Below, in pieces: positions 1-8,452 of a DNA stretch of 64,000 nt. The stretch lies in contig NZ_CM004509.1 of the NCBI RefSeq assembly GCF_001693435.1, positions 558,001 through 622,000 on the forward strand, in the 5' to 3' direction. This DNA is from Gilliamella sp. wkB7 (GTDB lineage Bacteria > Pseudomonadota > Gammaproteobacteria > Enterobacterales > Orbaceae). The notes beneath the pieces are model-generated. The model had not been told where the DNA came from. It made no database searches and was given only the letters and a program-made list of their open reading frames with translations. The number at the start of each line of letters is the position of its first letter. Positions within the stretch are counted from its first letter, which is position 1. A program made the translations under genes and the position numbers.

Positions 1-1148
1 AATTCTTCAGCAATACCAAATGGATCTTCAACAATAACGACCGGTACAACATATTTGCCTGATTGTTGGAATTTTTCAATCTGGTCTCTCAATTTAGTAG
101 ATTCAGCCTCATATTCATATTCTACGCCGTTTCCTTTTTCTACGCCTTTTCCTTTACGGTCGCGTAGTGAATTGAATTTATGGGCAGTTATAAAGGTGTT
201 TTCGTCTTGGATTAACTCTTTTTGATTGTCCTCATCATTATTTTCATTATCATTATGCACTATCATTTTTGGATCAACGGCTAATTCTAATAATGAATTT
301 GCAGATTTTAACTGACTAAATCTAAAACTGCGTTTTCCCCCTTCAGTAAGCTTATCAGGATCTTTGTAAGACTCTTCATTCAAATTTATTTTGGTAAAGC
401 GTTTTAATGCGGTATCTAACTCAATCGTTTTTGTGTTGCGTTCAACCACTTGAGCTGCTTCATCTTGCGATTCAGATGAATCTTGCTCTTTCTTAGAGGG
501 TAAATCGATGGTAAGGGAAGATTCGTTCATCAATTTAAGGTATTTTTCAATTGTGCTGTTTTTCCCTTGTGACCAAGCTCGGCGAGTATAGGCTATATAG
601 GCCTCTCCCTCATACACACTGGTATCTATATTAATAAAAGAACCGGGTATATGGTGATTATTGCTGCCTTCAGTACAGCCTGTAGGAATTTCTTTAACAT
701 TGCGTTCTTTAACATCGGTAATGGTTTTATGACGAAATACACCTGATGGAGTGACTTCATATCCCATAAATTCCCAACCTTTTTGTTTATGTTTGACTAG
801 AATATAAACATAACCTACCCGTAAGGTTCGATACACATATTTATGAGTAATTAAATCCACTTCCGGTTCACGATTGTCGTCAGAGAGTTTTTTCTCAGCG
901 AGACCAATATTATGAGCTGATATAAAAGATGCACTAACCGGTGCTTTTCGGACTAAAAAAATCGGAAAACCTTTACGTTCACATACACCACAGTTGCCAT
1001 TGGCTAAAGGTGAATGAGAATCCTTTCCTTTATCCAGTTCACCATAAATTATTCTATCTTCTAAATCTTCTGCTTTTTTTTGTTTTTCTTTACTTATTGT
1101 TTCTGTTTGTTCTGTATTTTCTAAATTACCGGTCATTGTTTCTTCCAT
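1..1148 (-). CDS. T6SS effector E4, VasX-like N-terminal part (cut by window edge)
   Basis: This is the first ~382 codons of a fourth copy of the large effector gene; the 3' part lies beyond position 1. The encoded N-terminus carries the CGVCERKGFPIFLVRKAPV motif near residue 53, which I associate with the toxin VasX N-terminal region of T6SS effectors, and it is almost identical to E3, E2 and E1. A small difference is CTEGSNNHH where the others have CTKDGNNHH. The short form of the S/L/N repeat (as in E3) is present. A second ATG 12 bases downstream (1136) has a better ribosome site (GGAAG five bases upstream), so the real start may be there. The segment just upstream (1149-1175) matches the DUF4123 adaptor gene's 3' end rather than an immunity-gene junction. 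Family assignment rests on motif recall; the identity to the other copies is seen directly. Confidence 0.8.
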   Translation of the reverse strand, partial: MEETMTGNLENTEQTETISKEKQKKAEDLEDRIIYGELDKGKDSHSPLANGNCGVCERKGFPIFLVRKAPVSASFISAHNIGLAEKKLSDDNREPEVDLITHKYVYRTLRVGYVYILVKHKQKGWEFMGYEVTPSGVFRHKTITDVKERNVKEIPTGCTEGSNNHHIPGSFINIDTSVYEGEAYIAYTRRAWSQGKNSTIEKYLKLMNESSLTIDLPSKKEQDSSESQDEAAQVVERNTKTIELDTALKRFTKINLNEESYKDPDKLTEGGKRSFRFSQLKSANSLLELAVDPKMIVHNDNENNDEDNQKELIQDENTFITAHKFNSLRDRKGKGVEKGNGVEYEYEAESTKLRDQIEKFQQSGKYVVPVVIVEDPFGIAEE

Positions 1149-1240
1149 TATTCATTCTTATTTATTTTAGTTTTTGCATTCATACTTAACCAATGACTGA
1201 TAATTGAGATTAATTTTTCATAACTTACTTGATATTAGTC

Positions 1241-1936
1241 TTAAGGCTTAATCAATTTATAACGTATACCATCTTGATATAATTTATCTCCCTTACCTAC
1301 ATAAAATGTTACGATATCTCGGTAAGTTTCTTCTGGTAAACTTACTGTTATTGGTTCATATATAGCATTGAGTTTATTTTCTGAATTTAACACCCAATCC
1401 GGTACATTAATTACATGATAATTATAAGTAACATAAAAATTGGTTTGATTGTAACTATAACCCTTTGCACGTGTATATTCATTTTTTTCGACATCTGTTA
1501 CGTCCCCTACCACTATCTGACCATAACAAAAAGAATTTTCATATCTCGGTTTGCTTCCTCTTCTAACAATATCTTGATATCGGTATTTTTCCCCTAATTC
1601 GGTCACTTCATAATGATAAAGTTCGGGGTGTCCTTCTACTGGCTCACGAGTCAATAAACCAATCTCGGCAAATAAAGGCAATGTTTTGGCAAGATTTTCT
1701 TTATTCCACTTACGCTGTTTACTATCATCTTCTAATATGGGCTCATCAGTATAAGGGAATTTAACGTCACCCACATAGTAGCAAAAGTCGCCTTTTAGTA
1801 TAGTACTAGCATGCACTTTGTCCCAACCATCTTTAATTCTTCGCTTAAACTCTTCTTTGTTATAGCAACCGAATAAAGTACTAATAGTTAAAACCATAAT
1901 TATTAATTGGCTTATTTTAATTAAATTTAATTTCAT
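1241..1936 (-). CDS. Lipoprotein I3, candidate immunity protein for E3
   Basis: The 231-residue product has a hydrophobic signal peptide ending in a lipobox (TLFGC, Cys24), then a soluble periplasmic domain. Its landmarks are shared with I1 and I2: NKEEFK after the Cys, FCYYVGDVKFPYTD near residue 52, LPLFAEIGLLTR near residue 88 and a Tyr-rich C-terminal half. The start codon overlaps the E3 stop by four bases (ATGA), so translation is probably coupled, which fits an effector-immunity pair. It differs clearly from I1 and I2, just as E3 differs from E1 and E2. The residue after the lipidated Cys is Tyr, whereas I1 and I2 have Asp there. I do not recognise the domain family. The immunity role is inferred from position, co-divergence and export signal. 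Confidence 0.78.
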   Translation of the reverse strand: MKLNLIKISQLIIMVLTISTLFGCYNKEEFKRRIKDGWDKVHASTILKGDFCYYVGDVKFPYTDEPILEDDSKQRKWNKENLAKTLPLFAEIGLLTREPVEGHPELYHYEVTELGEKYRYQDIVRRGSKPRYENSFCYGQIVVGDVTDVEKNEYTRAKGYSYNQTNFYVTYNYHVINVPDWVLNSENKLNAIYEPITVSLPEETYRDIVTFYVGKGDKLYQDGIRYKLIKP

Positions 1937-4900
1937 GAGAATATCTCGCTTTTTACAGTATCGTGTATCACTATTGGATGAGTTTCAACACTTTTATTTT
2001 GGTCATTTTTGATTGTTTTTCCTTTAGGCCAATATAGCACTTGCATATAGATTTCACTATCAACAGGGAAATAACATTCACCCGTTTTATAATAAATTTG
2101 AAAATACCCTAAATTTTTACCTTCTTCATCTGCGGCATCTTTATAGGATTCAACTCGGCCAACTTTACTTTTTCTCAAATCTTTTTCTCGGGTCACTGGC
2201 TTTAAAGGCTCGGGTCGTTTGACCAAAATATCCGTTGGCGAATTATCAACAAAGTCCAGTATTGGGTATTTTTCACCATTACTTAATTTAACCGTAGCCA
2301 CTTCATTACTTTTAGCGTCATAAAAACGAAGCATCCCTTCATAATCACTTATATTCAAATCATAATTCGGCAAACCAAGTGATATATAAACCTCTTTACT
2401 CGCTGAGTCAACTGCCGTAAAAATTGGGAATGTCGTCACAATTCCGGAAGTGGCCGCCATTACATCTTTATTTGCTCGTGTTTTATCTGAATAAAAGGTT
2501 GAATTACCTAAGTGTATAACGGCATAAACTCCACTTCTTGCCACCATGTAGTCATTAATTGCCATTGCCATACTATCAAAACTTGATAAATAGGCCTTAC
2601 CTTTATCGGTTGGCTTTTTTAATCCAAATAAACAGTAATTAAACCAGATTTGCATGCTGTTCCAATCATCGGATTCATCTTTAAATATGCTTAAGATAAT
2701 CGTTGATACAAAAGCGGCAACTAGCCCTAAAACAAATAATCCACCAGCAATTGGTCCACCTAATAAACTTAACAATCCCACAGATTGCATCAAGGTAATA
2801 AAACCGGAAAACATTTGTAAACCGCCAGCTATCATATATGCTGTCCCTACTTTACCGCCTTTTGACCACCCTTTCATCATTAGCATACCACCTTCGATAA
2901 CTGTGATCACTGAGGTTACTATGCCAAAAACGCCTGAAACGGCTACTGATGTTTTAAGTACACCATTACTAAACATTCTTAGAGTTCTACTTGCATCTAA
3001 AATCCCTCTAAATATAGGTGCTAGAGTGTTATTGAGAAAGACCATAACTTCATTAATTAAGGAGGAATAATTTGCCAGCATTTTACAATATCCAAACTTA
3101 GCGTCACGTTCAAGTTGAAAACGTAAAGTTTGACTGATGGAAAGGTCTTGTAATGCTTCCATATTTTGGTAATAAAGATGTCGAGAAGCCTCGGCTTGTA
3201 TACCCGCTAAGACAATTTTACCGACACTAAACATAACTTCTTTTTTAGGAGGGGTATTAGTATTTAATCTAGTATTTGTTATCGAACCAGATAGACTTTC
3301 ACAAAACTGTACTTTTACTTCATTGAATACATCCAACAAATTATTCTTTACAAAATTTAGTCTTATCGTAAAGTCACTCCAGTTTCGCATCATTGGCATG
3401 GTTAAACATGCTCTAATTGCCCGAAATAAATTCTGACCTCTGAGTACCATGTCACCATTTCTGACAATTTCGGCAATTTTGATAATCTGGCTTACATAAT
3501 CAGCTCCCTCTGAAAAAAAACTCCAATTAATGGTATCGTTTTGATTTGAGTTTGTTATTGGATGTTTATCATAAGATAACTCTTTACCAGTAGTTGCTAA
3601 TGATTCCATATAATTCAGTATAGAGCTTAATTCAACGCCTGGTATATTTTGTAACTGAAAATTGAACATTAAATTACCTTGCATCACCATCGCACTTTGG
3701 AACATTAACGGCATAATTTGATGTTTAATTTCTTCGGCTTGTTTAGTTACTAATGACTTTTCTTGTTCTGGCGATAGTTGTTCATTTTGTGGACATTCAA
3801 GTGGTCTGTTGGCTAATCCCGACATAACCCGCGATATTAGCATTGTATAAAGAGTTAACATTAATTCGCCTTTTTCACAGAAAAAGTCATCAGCAAGTTT
3901 TCCATCACCTTGGCTTTCTTCAAATTCTTGTAAAATTTGTTTTGTTTGTTGTTGCCGCTTTTCTTTAGCAGTTTTTTCTTTTTCTGCACACTCTGCAATA
4001 TATTTTTTTAATTCTTCTTTATTTTTATTAGCCAATTGCGGTTGAAAGCTTGGGTATGTGGCTAACTCTTGCTGCAAAATTCCAAGACGTTTATTTAAAA
4101 GTAATTCCCAAAAACTACTCTTTTGACCATCAATTAGATGAAAAAATAGACTATTTAAATTAGTAAGCAATGCATCCCATACTGCGGATTGTACTTCTGT
4201 TTTTATCCCACCTAAACAAGTAAAATCGATCAGTTTTAAAAAATCTGTTAAATAACCAACATGATTGTTCGAGCAATTTGTATCACATTCTAACAACCAA
4301 AATTCACAATCATTAAACTTGGTGATCGCTGTTGGTGCATATTTCGAATAGTCTTTGAATCCAAATAACCAACTAAGGTAATAAAAATAATCTTGCGAAT
4401 GTGTAGCTATTGTCTTAAGGAATTTATCATAATCGTTTTTTTCTTGATGTATAAAATCTAATTCTTCTTTTTGATCTAACAATTCATTATATTTCGCTAA
4501 CTCCTTGGCAATATTGTTCTTAGCATTCTGCTCAGCAGTGTTATTTTCCCTAAACTTTTTGACATCTATATAGTCATATAACGGACGAAATTGATCATTC
4601 ATTTCTTCCAACTTCTTTTGTTTTTCTTCTAAAGTCATCTCGACTTCTTCATAACCTTTTTCTAGATATCTCTTCGTTAAAGGAAAATCACTAATCTCGC
4701 CTGGGGGTTCAGAGACGTTATTAATCAAAGCAAAATCATAATATATTTTATCTTCTGCTTTTGCTGTTTCAGATGATACGATTTGGTTGCGATATTCATT
4801 TATTAAAGATAATGTTTTACGTTTATGCAGTCTTTCTTCACTAAAATAATTATTTTTTTCCAAGCCCAATCTATTGAAAATTTCCTGATATTGGTATTTG

Positions 4901-6240
4901 TCAACTTGGCTAGAAGACAAACTTTCTGGCTTTGGCTCTTGTTGATTTATATGTGCATTTATTTGTTTATCCAATCGCTTATTGGATTTAATTATTTGAT
5001 TATAGTGTTCATTTATTTTTTTTGAATAAATCTCTTCCGATTTAATAATAATTTGTGTTATCGGTTCAATTTTTAACTGACGCTGTAGACTTAATTCTTC
5101 AGCAATACCAAATGGATCTTCAACAATAACGACCGGTACAACATATTTGCCTGATTGTTGAAATTTTTCAATCTGGTCTCTCAATTTACTAGATTCAGCC
5201 TCATATTCATATTCTACGCCGTTTCCTTTTTCTGCGCCTTTTCCTTTACGGTCGCGTAGTGAATTGAATTTATGGGCGGTTATAAAGGTGTTTTCGTCTT
5301 GGATTAACTCTTTTTGATTGTCCTCATCATTATTTTCATTATCATTATGCACTATCATTTTTGGATCAACGGCTAATTCTAATAATGAATTTGCAGATTT
5401 TAACTGACTAAATCTAAAACTGCGTTTTCCCCCTTCAGTAAGCTTATCAGGATCTTTGTAAGACTCTTCATTCAAATTTATTTTGGTAAAGCGTTTTAAT
5501 GCAGTATCTAACTCAATCGTTTTTGTGTTGCGTTCAACGACTTGAGCTGCTTCATCTTGCGATTCAGATGAATCTTGCTCTTTCTTAGAGGGTAAATCGA
5601 TGGTAAGGGAAGATTCGTTCATCAATTTAAGGTATTTTTCAATTGTGCTGTTTTTCCCTTGTGACCAAGCTCTGCGAGTATAGGCTATATAGGCCTCTCC
5701 CTCATACACACTTGTATCTATATTAATAAAAGAACCGGGTATATGGTGATTATTGCCGTCTTTAGTACAATCTGTAGGAATTTCTTTAACATTGCGTTCT
5801 TTAACATCGGTAATGGTTTTATGACGAAATACTCCTGATGGAGTGACTTCATATCCCATAAATTCCCAACCTTTTTGTTTATGTTTGACTAGAATATAAA
5901 CATAACCTACCCGTAAGGTTCGATACACATATTTATGAGTAATTAAATCTACTTCCGGTTCACGATTGTCGTCAGAGAGTTTTTTCTCAGCGAGACCAAT
6001 ATTATGAGCTGATATAAAAGATGCACTAACCGGTGCTTTTCGGACTAAAAAAATCGGAAAACCTTTACGTTCACATACACCACAGTTGCCATTGGCTAAA
6101 GGTGAATGGGAATCCTTTCCTTTATCCAGTTCACCATAAATTATTCTATCTTCTAAATCTTCTGCTTTTTTTTGTTTTTCTTTACTTATTGTTTCTGTTT
6201 GTTCTGTATTTTCTAAATTACCGGTCATTGTTTCTTCCAT
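1933..6240 (-). CDS. T6SS effector E3, VasX-like putative pore-forming toxin
   Basis: This is a 1435-residue protein. Residues 1-~393 are nearly identical to the other copies and hold the CGVCERKGFPIFLVRKAPV motif typical of VasX-type N-termini. From about residue 395 onward it diverges from E1/E2 but keeps the same plan: a charged, probably coiled middle; a conserved block with KFNDCEFWLLECDTN near residue 640; a long helical region; then three or four glycine-rich hydrophobic segments at roughly residues 1085-1185. A soluble ~230-residue tail follows. Late hydrophobic segments suggest a colicin-like membrane-inserting toxin, as known for VasX. The gene lies downstream of vgrG and DUF4123 in the same orientation and overlaps lipoprotein gene I3 by four bases. 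Delivery by T6SS and pore formation are inferred. An alternative start at the fifth codon (6228) has the better ribosome site. Confidence 0.8.
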   Translation of the reverse strand: MEETMTGNLENTEQTETISKEKQKKAEDLEDRIIYGELDKGKDSHSPLANGNCGVCERKGFPIFLVRKAPVSASFISAHNIGLAEKKLSDDNREPEVDLITHKYVYRTLRVGYVYILVKHKQKGWEFMGYEVTPSGVFRHKTITDVKERNVKEIPTDCTKDGNNHHIPGSFINIDTSVYEGEAYIAYTRRAWSQGKNSTIEKYLKLMNESSLTIDLPSKKEQDSSESQDEAAQVVERNTKTIELDTALKRFTKINLNEESYKDPDKLTEGGKRSFRFSQLKSANSLLELAVDPKMIVHNDNENNDEDNQKELIQDENTFITAHKFNSLRDRKGKGAEKGNGVEYEYEAESSKLRDQIEKFQQSGKYVVPVVIVEDPFGIAEELSLQRQLKIEPITQIIIKSEEIYSKKINEHYNQIIKSNKRLDKQINAHINQQEPKPESLSSSQVDKYQYQEIFNRLGLEKNNYFSEERLHKRKTLSLINEYRNQIVSSETAKAEDKIYYDFALINNVSEPPGEISDFPLTKRYLEKGYEEVEMTLEEKQKKLEEMNDQFRPLYDYIDVKKFRENNTAEQNAKNNIAKELAKYNELLDQKEELDFIHQEKNDYDKFLKTIATHSQDYFYYLSWLFGFKDYSKYAPTAITKFNDCEFWLLECDTNCSNNHVGYLTDFLKLIDFTCLGGIKTEVQSAVWDALLTNLNSLFFHLIDGQKSSFWELLLNKRLGILQQELATYPSFQPQLANKNKEELKKYIAECAEKEKTAKEKRQQQTKQILQEFEESQGDGKLADDFFCEKGELMLTLYTMLISRVMSGLANRPLECPQNEQLSPEQEKSLVTKQAEEIKHQIMPLMFQSAMVMQGNLMFNFQLQNIPGVELSSILNYMESLATTGKELSYDKHPITNSNQNDTINWSFFSEGADYVSQIIKIAEIVRNGDMVLRGQNLFRAIRACLTMPMMRNWSDFTIRLNFVKNNLLDVFNEVKVQFCESLSGSITNTRLNTNTPPKKEVMFSVGKIVLAGIQAEASRHLYYQNMEALQDLSISQTLRFQLERDAKFGYCKMLANYSSLINEVMVFLNNTLAPIFRGILDASRTLRMFSNGVLKTSVAVSGVFGIVTSVITVIEGGMLMMKGWSKGGKVGTAYMIAGGLQMFSGFITLMQSVGLLSLLGGPIAGGLFVLGLVAAFVSTIILSIFKDESDDWNSMQIWFNYCLFGLKKPTDKGKAYLSSFDSMAMAINDYMVARSGVYAVIHLGNSTFYSDKTRANKDVMAATSGIVTTFPIFTAVDSASKEVYISLGLPNYDLNISDYEGMLRFYDAKSNEVATVKLSNGEKYPILDFVDNSPTDILVKRPEPLKPVTREKDLRKSKVGRVESYKDAADEEGKNLGYFQIYYKTGECYFPVDSEIYMQVLYWPKGKTIKNDQNKSVETHPIVIHDTVKSEIFS

Positions 6241-6253
6241 TATTCATTCTTAT

Positions 6254-6307
6254 TTATAGAAGACTCGTTACAAATATTGCAGTTGTTAATTGGATAATTT
6301 TTTTCAT
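6254..6307 (-). pseudogene. Relic of an immunity-gene signal peptide (17 codons)
   Basis: Directly after the I2 stop codon an ATG opens a 17-codon frame reading MKKIIQLTTAIFVTSLL and then stops. This matches the first 17 residues of I1, which continues to a lipobox Cys. The 70 bases here are identical to those at 11356-11425. The relic breaks into the common leader that precedes every effector start. It is best read as the scar of a duplication or recombination between an immunity gene start and an effector upstream region. It may also be translated as a tiny peptide, but nothing indicates a function. Confidence 0.75.
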
Positions 6308-6310
6308 CAT

Positions 6311-7027
6311 TTATTCTTTATCAGTTAATAACTTTCCAGAAGGTTGCATAAGAAGATAAGACCATGATTCTAAATATAATTTGCCATCTTTACCTTTAAT
6401 ATACAGTTGCGTTTCAGGGTAAGTAACATTTGGCAAGAATACGTAATGTGAACCATATAATGCTTTGAGTTTATCTTGATTGTTAATTACCCATTCAGGC
6501 GTATTAACTACTTGATAATCAATATTAACAGACACCAATGTTTCATTATTACTATACCTACCATGTTCATACGTTTTTTCGCTCACATCTCTGACTTTAA
6601 TCACTTTTATTGGACCATAGCAAAAAGCATTATTATAAATTGTGTCTCCACTTGGTGTTTTGTTAAAAAAAGAATATAAATATTCTTGCCCCAACTCGGT
6701 CAAATCATAATGGTAGAGTTTTTCCTCACTTTCAACGGGCTGCCGAGTTAATAAGCCTATTTCTGCAAATAAGGGTAAGGTTTTTGCTAAATCCTCTTTA
6801 TTCCAACCATCCCATTGAGTATCTTCCTTTAAAGGGGGAATATCTGTATAAGGAAATTTCACAGATCCCAAATAATAACAGAAATTTCCTTTGATTTTAG
6901 TTTTGGCTTGTACTCTATCATAAACGTTTTGAGTTAATTTTTTGAACTCCTCTTTATTATAAGTATCGCAACCAAAAAGAAGACTGGACACAAGTATTAG
7001 GATTATTAATTGGACATTATTTTTCAT
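6311..7027 (-). CDS. Lipoprotein I2, candidate immunity protein for E2
   Basis: The 238-residue lipoprotein has a signal peptide ending in SLLFGC (Cys20), with Asp at the next position. Asp+2 is the classical inner-membrane retention signal in enteric bacteria, so the protein should sit on the periplasmic face of the inner membrane, a sensible place to block a pore-forming toxin. After the Cys come NKEEFKKLTQNVYDRV, FCYYLGSVKFPYTD and LPLFAEIGLLTRQPVE, all shared with I1. I2 and I1 are alike across most of their length but differ in patches (for example the C-terminal ~60 residues). The gene starts 18 bases after the E2 C-terminal frame with a good ribosome site (AGGAAAA). Function as immunity is inferred from context. 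Confidence 0.78.
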   Translation of the reverse strand: MKNNVQLIILILVSSLLFGCDTYNKEEFKKLTQNVYDRVQAKTKIKGNFCYYLGSVKFPYTDIPPLKEDTQWDGWNKEDLAKTLPLFAEIGLLTRQPVESEEKLYHYDLTELGQEYLYSFFNKTPSGDTIYNNAFCYGPIKVIKVRDVSEKTYEHGRYSNNETLVSVNIDYQVVNTPEWVINNQDKLKALYGSHYVFLPNVTYPETQLYIKGKDGKLYLESWSYLLMQPSGKLLTDKE

Positions 7028-7045
7028 TATCTATTTTCCTATATT

Positions 7046-8452
7046 TTAAAAACCCATCACAAGGGAGTGATGATTTTTATAAGTGTAATAAATCATCAAT
7101 GGTGGGTTGTCAATAATTTTATTTTGACTATTTTGCGACGTTTGACCTTTCGGCCAATAATTTAATTGTAAATAAATCTCTTCAATACTTAGATAACAAA
7201 ATTCGCCCACCTTATAAAAAACTTGAAAATAATTCAATTCATTATTTTCTGAATCAGTTGCTTTTTTATATAATTCAATTCTTCCTACTTTGCTTGGAAC
7301 TAACGTTGTAGGCAAATCAGCCGGTTTCAAAGGTTCTTGACGTTTTATCAATAAATCTTCTGGTGAACCGTTGGCAAACTCCAAAATTGGAAATTCCTTA
7401 CCTTTTGTAATTTTTAAAGCAACGGTTTCTTGATTATTTCTATCAAAAAACCTTAACATACCTTTATATTCACTTTGTTTTTCATCATAATTTGGTAAAA
7501 TAAATGAAATATAAATTTCCCGACACAAGTGTGCAATACTTGTAGGTCCTGTGGGTCGACCCGATTTAGTTTGCTTGTCATTATGAAGTTTAGTTTGTTT
7601 GTACAAACGCATCTGTTCTTGGTAATAAATCGGTTTTTCTTGTAATTGTATTACTGCATGTAGATTAATTAAAGCAGCCATAAAGTCATTAATTTCCAGT
7701 GCCATACTATCAAATGTCTCAGCATAAGCGATGCCTTTATCTGATGATTTGGTGCCAAACAAGCAGTTATTAAACCAGATTTGCATTTTATTCCAATCGT
7801 CTGATTCATCTTTATATATTGATTGGATAATCGCTATGGCAAGTTGTGCCACCAATGCAAAAACAAAAATCGCTACGCCAATAGGTCCGCTGAATATAGA
7901 TATGGATAACATTAAGCCTATCGATTGTGCTAAGCTAGCAATCCCCGATATAACCTGTAAACCACCTGCGATACATAAAGCTGTACCAACCGCTCCACTT
8001 TTTTGCATCCCTTTTGCAAAAAGGAAGCATCCTTCAGCAATGGAAATCACACTGCTAATTATGCCCATAACACCTACAGCACCAGCTGAGATTTTAAATA
8101 CACCATTAACTAACGTGCTTAAACTTGCCCGGTTGGTAATAAATGTTCTGACAGCTTGACTCAGCGTTAAATCAGCAAATTTAAGCAATTCATTTATGGT
8201 ATTTGTGAATCCCGCCACAACTTTATAAAAACCGAACTGTACATCACGCTTAATTTCATAGCGTATTGTTTCACCAATCGAATTATCTTCTAATTTTTTT
8301 AAATTTTCCTGATATTGGATATAAGTCACACCTGCTTGTAATCCAGCTGTTAACAACTGACTGCTAGCAATACCAACACTTATGGCATTCACTCTTGTGG
8401 TAGGATTTAATCCTGCGTTTTTAACTGAATTTAAAATAGATTCTCCATTCAT
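7046..8452 (-). CDS. T6SS effector E2, C-terminal part in the -1 frame
   Basis: This 468-residue frame matches residues 969-1436 of E1 almost residue for residue, starting MNGESILNSVKNAG. It carries the hydrophobic, glycine-rich segments thought to insert in the membrane and the soluble tail. Its ATG overlaps the stop codon of the upstream frame (ATGA, 8449-8452), so it could be made by translational coupling. Alternatively, a -1 shift at the A7 run at 8485-8491 would fuse it to the N-terminal part and restore a 1436-residue protein like E1. The intact frame and its slight divergence from E1 suggest that the coding capacity is recent or still maintained. A sequencing error in the homopolymer is the main alternative. 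Confidence 0.75.
   Translation of the reverse strand: MNGESILNSVKNAGLNPTTRVNAISVGIASSQLLTAGLQAGVTYIQYQENLKKLEDNSIGETIRYEIKRDVQFGFYKVVAGFTNTINELLKFADLTLSQAVRTFITNRASLSTLVNGVFKISAGAVGVMGIISSVISIAEGCFLFAKGMQKSGAVGTALCIAGGLQVISGIASLAQSIGLMLSISIFSGPIGVAIFVFALVAQLAIAIIQSIYKDESDDWNKMQIWFNNCLFGTKSSDKGIAYAETFDSMALEINDFMAALINLHAVIQLQEKPIYYQEQMRLYKQTKLHNDKQTKSGRPTGPTSIAHLCREIYISFILPNYDEKQSEYKGMLRFFDRNNQETVALKITKGKEFPILEFANGSPEDLLIKRQEPLKPADLPTTLVPSKVGRIELYKKATDSENNELNYFQVFYKVGEFCYLSIEEIYLQLNYWPKGQTSQNSQNKIIDNPPLMIYYTYKNHHSLVMGF

Noticed and set aside
941..1189. Plus-strand open frame in the effector 5' block, repeated at 6033, 11148 and 16278
   Set aside because: It is antisense to the conserved effector N-terminus and repeats only because that block repeats; it is low-complexity (Leu/Phe-rich) with no ribosome site.
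2654..3070. 138-codon plus-strand frame, with related ones at 7731 and 12845
   Set aside because: Antisense to the hydrophobic effector segment; the composition reflects the complement of Gly/Ala/Ile codons.
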